Source: Methylococcaceae bacterium (GTDB lineage: Bacteria; Pseudomonadota; Gammaproteobacteria; Methylococcales; Methylococcaceae). From it: 10,227 bases of DNA. Below are positions 6,658-10,227 of the stretch, piece after piece; the stretch's first letter is position 1; each line of letters opens with the position of its first letter. The stretch lies in assembly GCA_005792805.1 (NCBI GenBank), contig SXQV01000210.1, positions 1 to 10,227 of the forward strand, given 5' to 3'. The notes under the pieces were generated by a model. That model was given only the letters and a program-made list of their open reading frames with translations, searched no databases and had not been told where the DNA came from. Both the position numbers and the translations under genes were made by a program.

Positions 6658-8331
6658 ATGTCCGATATTGAAATTGCCCGTCAGGCCAGAATGATCCCCA
6701 TCATCGATTTGGCAAGTGAGAAATTGGGGATTCCATCACGGGAGCTGGATCCTTACGGACATTTCAAGGCCAAGCTTTCACTGGATTACATCCATTCGCT
6801 GGAAAATAGGCCCGATGGCAAACTGATCCTGGTGACCGCTATCAGCCCGACACCCGCAGGTGAGGGTAAAACCACCACGACGGTAGGGTTGGGGGATGCG
6901 CTCAACAGGATAGGCAAGAAGGCAGTGATGTGCTTGCGGGAGCCTTCTCTGGGACCCTGTTTCGGGGTCAAGGGTGGGGCAGCAGGGGGCGGACATGCGC
7001 AGGTGGTGCCGATGGAAGACATCAACCTTCATTTCACCGGCGATTTCCACGCCATTGGTGTTGCACACAATTTGTTGTCCGCACTGATCGATAACCATAT
7101 CACTCACGGGAATGCTTTGGGGATCGACCCGCGCCGCATCCAGTGGAAGCGGGTGGTGGACATGAATGACCGGGCACTGCGAAAAATCGTTATCGGTTTG
7201 GGGGGGGCGCCGAACGGGTATTTGCGCGAAGAGGGTTTCGATATTGTCGTCGCTTCCGAGGTTATGGCGATTCTCTGTCTGGCCACCGATCTGAAAGACC
7301 TGAAAGAGCGGCTGGGTCGCGTCATCGTCGCCTATAAAGCTGATGGCAGGACGCCTGTTTATGCTCGTGATCTCAAGGCCCATGGTGCTATGGCGGCTCT
7401 GCTCAAGGACGCCATCAAGCCCAATCTGGTGCAGACGCTTGAGAACAATATTGCCATCATTCACGGCGGGCCGTTCGCCAATATTGCGCATGGCTGCAAT
7501 ACGGTGATGGCTACCCGCACGGCCCTTAAACTGGCCGACTATGTGGTGACCGAGGCGGGGTTCGGGGCCGATCTGGGCGCCGAGAAGTTTATTGATATCA
7601 AGTGCCGTATGGCAGACCTCGACCCCGCCGTGGTGGTGCTGGTTGCAACCGTCAGGGCGCTCAAGTTCCACGGCGGGGTGGGCAAGGAGGCTCTGGACCA
7701 GGAGAATCTTGCGGCTCTGGAAGCGGGTTTTTCAAATCTGGAAAAACATGTGCTCAACATTCGCGAGCATTATCAGTTGCCGTGTGTGGTAGCGATCAAT
7801 CACTTCCATTTTGATACAGCCGCTGAAGTCGAGCTTTTACGCCGGAAGTGTGAAGCATTGGGCGTCAAGGCAGTAATCGCCAAGCATTGGGCTGACGGCG
7901 GGAAGGGGGCGGAGGATCTTGCCCGAGTGGTTGCCGCTCAGGTGGACTCTCAGCCCGGACGCCATGCCTTCGTTTACGAAAAGGACGCGCCTCTCTGGAC
8001 CAAAATCGAGGCGATTGCTACCAAGGTATACGGTGCCGCCTCCGTCAGCGCTGACACCAAGGTTCGTCAGCAACTTGAGCATTGGAGTGAGGTTCATCCC
8101 GATTACCCTGTGTGCATGGCGAAAACGCAGATGTCTTTTTCAACAGATGCGGGGGCTAGGGGAGCGCCCACAGGGCATAACGTGCATATTCGGGAGGTGC
8201 GATTGGCCAATGGGGCAGGATTTGTTGTGGCGATTGCCGGCGATATCATGACCATGCCGGGCCTGCCCAAGTCTCCGGCAGCCGAGGCCATTGATGTGGA
8301 TGAACATGGGCAGATCCGGGGGCTGTTCTGA
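6658..8331 (+). CDS. fhs: Formate-tetrahydrofolate ligase
   Basis: A 557-residue enzyme of normal family length that joins formate to tetrahydrofolate with ATP to give 10-formyl-tetrahydrofolate in the cytoplasm. Clear hallmarks are the nucleotide-binding motif TPAGEGKTTTTVGLGDAL (residues 65-82), EPSLGPCFGVKGGAAGGGHA (95-114), DINLHFTGDFHAIGVAHNLL, GGPFANIAHGCNT, TEAGFGADLGAEKF, VATVRALKFHGG and the C-terminal VDEHGQIRGLF. The start at 6658 has an AGGAG site 5 bases upstream and gives the usual N-terminus. The enzyme is absent from Escherichia coli and scattered among gammaproteobacteria, where it serves formate or C1 assimilation or purine synthesis. Its usual partner FolD is not in the window, and it appears to be transcribed alone. 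Its presence fits the alcohol-oxidation cluster at the left end, because methanol or other C1 oxidation would supply formate; that link is inference. Confidence 0.98.
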   Translation: MSDIEIARQARMIPIIDLASEKLGIPSRELDPYGHFKAKLSLDYIHSLENRPDGKLILVTAISPTPAGEGKTTTTVGLGDALNRIGKKAVMCLREPSLGPCFGVKGGAAGGGHAQVVPMEDINLHFTGDFHAIGVAHNLLSALIDNHITHGNALGIDPRRIQWKRVVDMNDRALRKIVIGLGGAPNGYLREEGFDIVVASEVMAILCLATDLKDLKERLGRVIVAYKADGRTPVYARDLKAHGAMAALLKDAIKPNLVQTLENNIAIIHGGPFANIAHGCNTVMATRTALKLADYVVTEAGFGADLGAEKFIDIKCRMADLDPAVVVLVATVRALKFHGGVGKEALDQENLAALEAGFSNLEKHVLNIREHYQLPCVVAINHFHFDTAAEVELLRRKCEALGVKAVIAKHWADGGKGAEDLARVVAAQVDSQPGRHAFVYEKDAPLWTKIEAIATKVYGAASVSADTKVRQQLEHWSEVHPDYPVCMAKTQMSFSTDAGARGAPTGHNVHIREVRLANGAGFVVAIAGDIMTMPGLPKSPAAEAIDVDEHGQIRGLF

Positions 8332-8408
8332 TCTGCCAGGATCGACATGTCCCTCTATCGCTGCTGCGATTCCTACCTGGTGGAATTTCGGATAAAGTAC
8401 GCAGGGTT

Positions 8409-8437
8409 TTGACGGGATTGCGCTCTTGAGTGATGAG
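8409..8437 (+). promoter_or_regulatory. Weak candidate promoter for the small secreted protein gene
   Basis: TTGACG (8409-8414, 5/6) is followed after 17 bases by GATGAG (8432-8437, 3/6). It lies in the 155-base gap after fhs. The -10 is poor; the gene may instead be read through from fhs. Confidence 0.25.
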
Positions 8438-8486
8438 TCGCAGCCCCAATGATTCAATGAAAACGACTGATCGAATGGAGGTTACT

Positions 8487-8780
8487 ATGCAACTCATCAA
8501 GTCTCTGGCCGCTGTTTCTCTTTTCAGCGCCGCCATGGTGGGCAATGTGGCTGGCGCCAGCGAAGACAAATACCCCGCCTACAATTTTGAACCGTCAGTG
8601 CTTTTCAGCGATCCTGCGCTGATTGCGAAAACTTCAGGGTCTACTGCAACCACTCCAAGTGCCGGCGGCGGCCACGGGGCAGGAGTGCCCGCCATACAGT
8701 CAGCCGCATCCGTGCGTGAAATCGATCCTAAATACCCAGCCGCCTATTTCACGCCTTCCGTGATCTATCCTGCCAATTAA
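8487..8780 (+). CDS. Small secreted protein with duplicated KYPA-x-x-F-x-PSV motif, function unknown
   Basis: A 97-residue protein that I do not recognise. The start at 8487 has a strong GGAGG Shine-Dalgarno (8477-8481) and directly begins a signal peptide (MQLIKSLAAVSLFSAAMVGN, likely cleavage after VAGA at residue 24). The mature chain of about 73 residues has two copies of one motif: DKYPAYNFEPSVLF (27-40) near the mature N-terminus and PKYPAAYFTPSVIY (81-94) at the very C-terminus. They are separated by a Ser/Thr/Gly/Ala-rich linker containing AGGGHGAG. There are no cysteines, no lipobox and no membrane segment, so it should be periplasmic or secreted. The open frame continues upstream to 8430, but that part has neither ribosome-binding site nor export signal. 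It follows fhs by 155 bases and converges on the YciH gene; neither suggests a function. Confidence 0.8.
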   Translation: MQLIKSLAAVSLFSAAMVGNVAGASEDKYPAYNFEPSVLFSDPALIAKTSGSTATTPSAGGGHGAGVPAIQSAASVREIDPKYPAAYFTPSVIYPAN

Positions 8781-8797
8781 ATCCCTTGACTTAGGGC

Positions 8798-8827
8798 GGG
8801 GTATCACTGGAATTACGGTGGTGCCCC
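8798..8827 (+). terminator. Hairpin between converging genes, possible terminator
   Basis: GGGGTATCAC (8798-8807) can pair with GTGGTGCCCC (8818-8827) over 10 bases including two G-U pairs, with a 10-base loop. It lies 17 bases after the stop of the small secreted protein gene. No T-run follows on the plus strand, so it is not a standard intrinsic terminator. It may stabilise the 3' end or act with Rho. Confidence 0.4.
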
Positions 8828-8879
8828 GGTTGCTTCCGCGTAAGAGTCTCTCCGGCATTGACGTGAGTGGAGCGTTTTC

Positions 8880-9248
8880 TTATCCGCCGGCCCTCTTTAC
8901 AACATAACCCAATTTTCCCAGCTCAGTCATGAGTAGATCACGCTGATCGCCTTGGATTTCAATGGTGCCACTTTTGACTGTGCCACCGGTTCCGCAGCGC
9001 TGTTTGAGTTGCCTGCCAAGTTTTTCTAATTCCGCTGTATCCAGAGGCACGCCTGTAATCAGGGTGACGCCTTTGCCTTTTCTCCCTTTGGTTTCGCGTG
9101 AAATGCGGACAAACCCGTCGGACTTGGGTCCTGGTTTCTCTTTTTTGCAATTGCAAGCCTTGATTGGGTTGCTGCATAGGGGACACATGCGTCCCTGCTC
9201 AGTCGAATACACCAATCCTGAATGGCCGTTTTTCTTTGTTGAATTCAT
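8880..9248 (-). CDS. yciH: SUI1/YciH-family translation factor
   Basis: A 122-residue protein of the eIF1/SUI1 family. Residues 12-21 (LVYSTEQGRM) and the block from 45 to the end (DGFVRISRETKGRKGKGV, TLITGVPLD, LKQRCGTGGTVKSGTIEIQGDQRDLL) follow bacterial YciH closely, ending in VKRAGG. The eIF1-like fold binds the small ribosomal subunit; the role in bacteria is proposed to be start-site fidelity but is not essential. Between the two parts is a cysteine cluster CPLCSNPIKACNC (Cys22, 25, 32, 34) that could bind zinc and is missing from the 108-residue Escherichia coli protein. No Shine-Dalgarno is visible before the ATG at 9248. The gene stands alone, converging on the small secreted protein gene. 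Confidence 0.95.
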   Translation of the reverse strand: MNSTKKNGHSGLVYSTEQGRMCPLCSNPIKACNCKKEKPGPKSDGFVRISRETKGRKGKGVTLITGVPLDTAELEKLGRQLKQRCGTGGTVKSGTIEIQGDQRDLLMTELGKLGYVVKRAGG

Positions 9249-9317
9249 GCGATGAAGGATGGGGAAATGGTGAGGGCGTTATGGATTGGTGTTTGCGAAT
9301 GATTTCCGTAAGCGTCC

Positions 9318-9349
9318 GGCCAAACCAACTTGACTAAGTTGTTGCGGCC
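9318..9349. repeat. Interrupted inverted repeat upstream of the YciH gene
   Basis: GGCC (9318-9321) and CAACTT (9326-9331) mirror AAGTTG (9336-9341) and GGCC (9346-9349) around a 4-base centre, with a symmetric 4x4 mismatch between the two arms. It may be an operator or a folded RNA element about 70 bases upstream of the YciH start, or the edge of the neighbouring IS remnant. The rest of 9249-9373 shows nothing else I can support. Confidence 0.3.
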
Positions 9350-9373
9350 TGATTTCTTCGCAGGGGCAGTAAT

Positions 9374-9475
9374 TCATCCAACCGGCTGTTGGGCCAGGTA
9401 GGTAGCTTCCAGCGGATCGTCCGCTTCGCTCAAACTGGCGTAGCGGTTCTCAAGGTCGAACAGGCTGGTTTGCAT
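9374..9475 (-). pseudogene. N-terminal remnant of an IS5-family transposase
   Basis: A 33-codon frame whose first about 23 residues, MQTSLFDLENRYASLSEADD and on to PLE, look like the N-terminus of IS5-type transposases (the pattern M-Q-x-S-x-F-D-L-x-N-R-Y-x-S-L-S-x-x-x-D-P-L-E). After this the frame leaves the family pattern (ATYLAQQPVG) and stops. The intact proteins run to several hundred residues, so more than 90 percent is missing, including every catalytic D/E residue. No functional product is expected. The match is from memory of the family and has not been searched. Confidence 0.65.
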
Positions 9476-9568
9476 GGCTGGAAGGATAGGAGATGGGTGA
9501 CGCGTTGATTCTACTGCAATGGGGGCAGCCTGGAATCAGGGGGAATTTATAGAAGTGCCCTTATATAT
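9374..9568 (-). mobile_element. Degraded IS5-type element, left-end fragment
   Basis: This stretch holds the transposase N-terminus plus its upstream part. Read on the minus strand from about 9568 it begins AGGGCACTTCTATAAATTCC, which looks like an IS terminal sequence, then runs about 90 bases to the transposase ATG at 9475. Just outside is an AT-rich TATATATA (9562-9569 region), a plausible target site. On the other side, AGGGGCAGTAATTC (9362-9375, plus strand) loosely resembles the same terminus in inverted orientation, which would fit an internally deleted element about 200 bases long. The exact ends are uncertain. Confidence 0.5.
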
Positions 9569-9588
9569 AGCGGCTGAATGCTCCGGCA

Positions 9589-9617
9589 TTTCCCCCTTAA
9601 ACGTGTAGTTTCCCCCC
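9589..9617. repeat. Short direct repeat TTTCCCCC
   Basis: TTTCCCCC occurs at 9589-9596 and again at 9609-9616, 20 bases apart start to start, with a small inverted repeat AAAC...GTTT between them. It lies just outside the IS remnant. A protein-binding role or chance are both possible. Confidence 0.3.
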
Positions 9618-9669
9618 GGCTCATTAGTCATTGGCCTGCCAGGTGATTGTCTCCGCCATGGCGTAGGTA

Positions 9670-9702
9670 TGGCATATGCCACATTGGCTGAGTCATATGC
9701 CA
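9670..9702. promoter_or_regulatory. Paired palindromic operator, probable enhancer for the sigma-54 promoter
   Basis: TGGCATATGCCA (9670-9681) is a perfect 12-base palindrome. CATATGCCA repeats at 9694-9702, within GTCATATGCCAT, which is the same palindrome with one mismatch in the core. The start-to-start distance is exactly 21 bases, two helical turns, so two activator dimers could bind on one face. The pair sits about 115 bases before the predicted sigma-54 transcription start, the usual distance for an enhancer-binding protein. The regulator is not in the window. Confidence 0.55.
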
Positions 9703-9710
9703 TATTTTTC

Positions 9711-9735
9711 CGACCCGACCCGACCCGACCCGACT
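9711..9735. repeat. Tandem pentamer repeat (CGACC)n
   Basis: Four perfect copies of CGACC (9711-9730) are followed by CGACT (9731-9735). It lies between the palindromic sites and the sigma-54 promoter. Pentamer tracts expand and contract by slippage, and here a change would alter the enhancer-promoter spacing. Confidence 0.9.
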
Positions 9736-9773
9736 TGCGAAACCCTTGCCCTGAATTCGCGGCTCTGCGCAGG

Positions 9774-9789
9774 TGGCATGATTAGTGCT
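9774..9789 (+). promoter_or_regulatory. Sigma-54 (RpoN) promoter
   Basis: TGGCATGATTAGTGCT matches the sigma-54 consensus TGGCAYRNNNNTTGCW with one mismatch, and GG and GC are separated by the required 10 bases. Transcription should start near 9800, giving a leader of about 37 bases that contains a small hairpin (CGATC/GATCG, 9805-9819) and the ribosome-binding site GGAG (9825-9828). It drives the secreted protein gene at 9837. Confidence 0.7.
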
Positions 9790-9836
9790 GTTGGTATCCT
9801 TAACCGATCATCCCGATCGTCACTGGAGCCGACCCC

Positions 9837-10227
9837 ATGAGTCACCTACATCCTAGCCGTTGCCGCCTGCCTCGCCGGGCTTGCGCAACCCTGTTCTGGC
9901 TGCTCGCCCTGCACTGGGCGATGGTCTCGGGATGGACGCAGGCCGCGCCCAAGGTTTCCCAGGCGCTCTATGACAAATCGGGACGTCTGGTCGTGAAGGG
10001 AAAGTCTTCGGGTCCGGTGCAGCTTTACGATGCCGATCAGGATCAATGGCTGGCGTCATCGCCACCAGGCAAGTTTACGTTCCGGCTCGGCGATTTGCCG
10101 CAATCCCCCTGTCTGGTGAGGCTCGAAGACGATCAAGGTGCCGTCATCAAGAAAGTCAGGAGCAAGACGAAATGCGCCGCAACGGATCTGCCGCCCCGAT
10201 GCAACATCCTCAGTCCTGCCTCGGATG
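9837..10227 (+). CDS. Secreted protein with Ig-like/beta-sandwich N-terminal module, 3' end outside the window
   Basis: The frame is open from ATG 9837 to the window edge (130 codons seen). GGAG lies 8 bases before the ATG. Residues 1-36 are a signal peptide: a basic start ending LPRRACATLF, a hydrophobic stretch WLLALHWAMV, and cleavage near TQA. The mature part begins APKVSQALYDKSGRLVVKGK and continues with VQLYDADQ, GKFTFRLGDLPQSPC and LVRLEDDQGAVIKKV. Alternating beta-strand patterns with the V-x-x-A-x-Y-D-x-x-x-G-x-L-x-V-K-G opening resemble Ig-like modules I associate with large secreted or surface proteins of methylotrophic and sulfur-oxidising gammaproteobacteria. Three cysteines in the mature part (92, 113, 122) could form disulfides. 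The function of the rest is not visible. Despite Arg-Arg the signal lacks a proper twin-arginine motif, so Sec export is expected. Control by the upstream sigma-54 promoter is likely. Confidence 0.8.
   Translation, partial: MSHLHPSRCRLPRRACATLFWLLALHWAMVSGWTQAAPKVSQALYDKSGRLVVKGKSSGPVQLYDADQDQWLASSPPGKFTFRLGDLPQSPCLVRLEDDQGAVIKKVRSKTKCAATDLPPRCNILSPASD

Noticed and set aside
9711..9735. CRISPR-like repeat
   Set aside because: It is a simple pentamer tract without spacers.
9873..9878. Twin-arginine export signal in the 9837 protein
   Set aside because: Arg-Arg is present but the following residues (ACATLF) do not fit the S-R-R-x-F-L-K pattern, and Sec features are sufficient.
9846..10065. 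Minus-strand reading frames at the right edge
   Set aside because: They are Arg/Pro-rich shadows of the plus-strand secreted protein, which has a ribosome-binding site, a signal peptide and a promoter.

Overview
The window looks like a chromosomal segment of a gammaproteobacterium. The signature genes are rdgC, the mutY-yggX pair, ychJ and the YciH/SUI1 protein, all closest in form to gammaproteobacterial versions. A partial ABC-transporter cluster of the type tied to PQQ-dependent alcohol dehydrogenases, together with formate-tetrahydrofolate ligase, hints at alcohol or C1 metabolism, for example a methylotroph or a sulfur-oxidising relative. The genus cannot be fixed from the sequence.

Layout. 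Positions 1-1835 (minus strand) hold three genes joined by 4-bp ATGA overlaps: a periplasmic YVTN beta-propeller protein, an ABC ATPase and the start of an ABC-2 permease that runs off the left edge. A 239-bp divergent spacer with promoter candidates for both sides leads to a plus-strand pair, rdgC and a large L,D-transpeptidase (2075-4519). This pair ends 6 bp from the converging mutY-yggX operon (minus, 4526-5907). ychJ diverges from mutY (6047-6535) and is followed by fhs (6658-8331), whose Shine-Dalgarno overlaps the stop codon of a possible 10-codon leader ORF. Next is a small secreted protein of unknown function with a duplicated KYPA...PSV motif (8487-8780), converging on the YciH/SUI1 gene (minus, 8880-9248).

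The right end is the accessory part. A 588-bp region without an intact gene contains a degraded IS5-type element fragment, a pair of CATATGCC palindromic sites 21 bp apart, a CGACC pentamer tandem repeat and a close match to a sigma-54 promoter. These lead into a secreted protein that is cut by the window edge (9837 onward). The arrangement suggests an activator-dependent sigma-54 promoter with its enhancer about 115 bp upstream.

Functionally, the window mixes housekeeping genes (DNA repair, recombination modulation, iron/oxidative protection, cell-wall cross-linking) with C1/alcohol metabolism. The least explained parts are the sigma-54-controlled secreted protein, the repeat-containing small secreted protein, and the L,D-transpeptidase whose catalytic domain is split by a low-complexity insert. 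I see no tRNA, rRNA, CRISPR array or complete mobile element. I also see no convincing, completely new multigene system.
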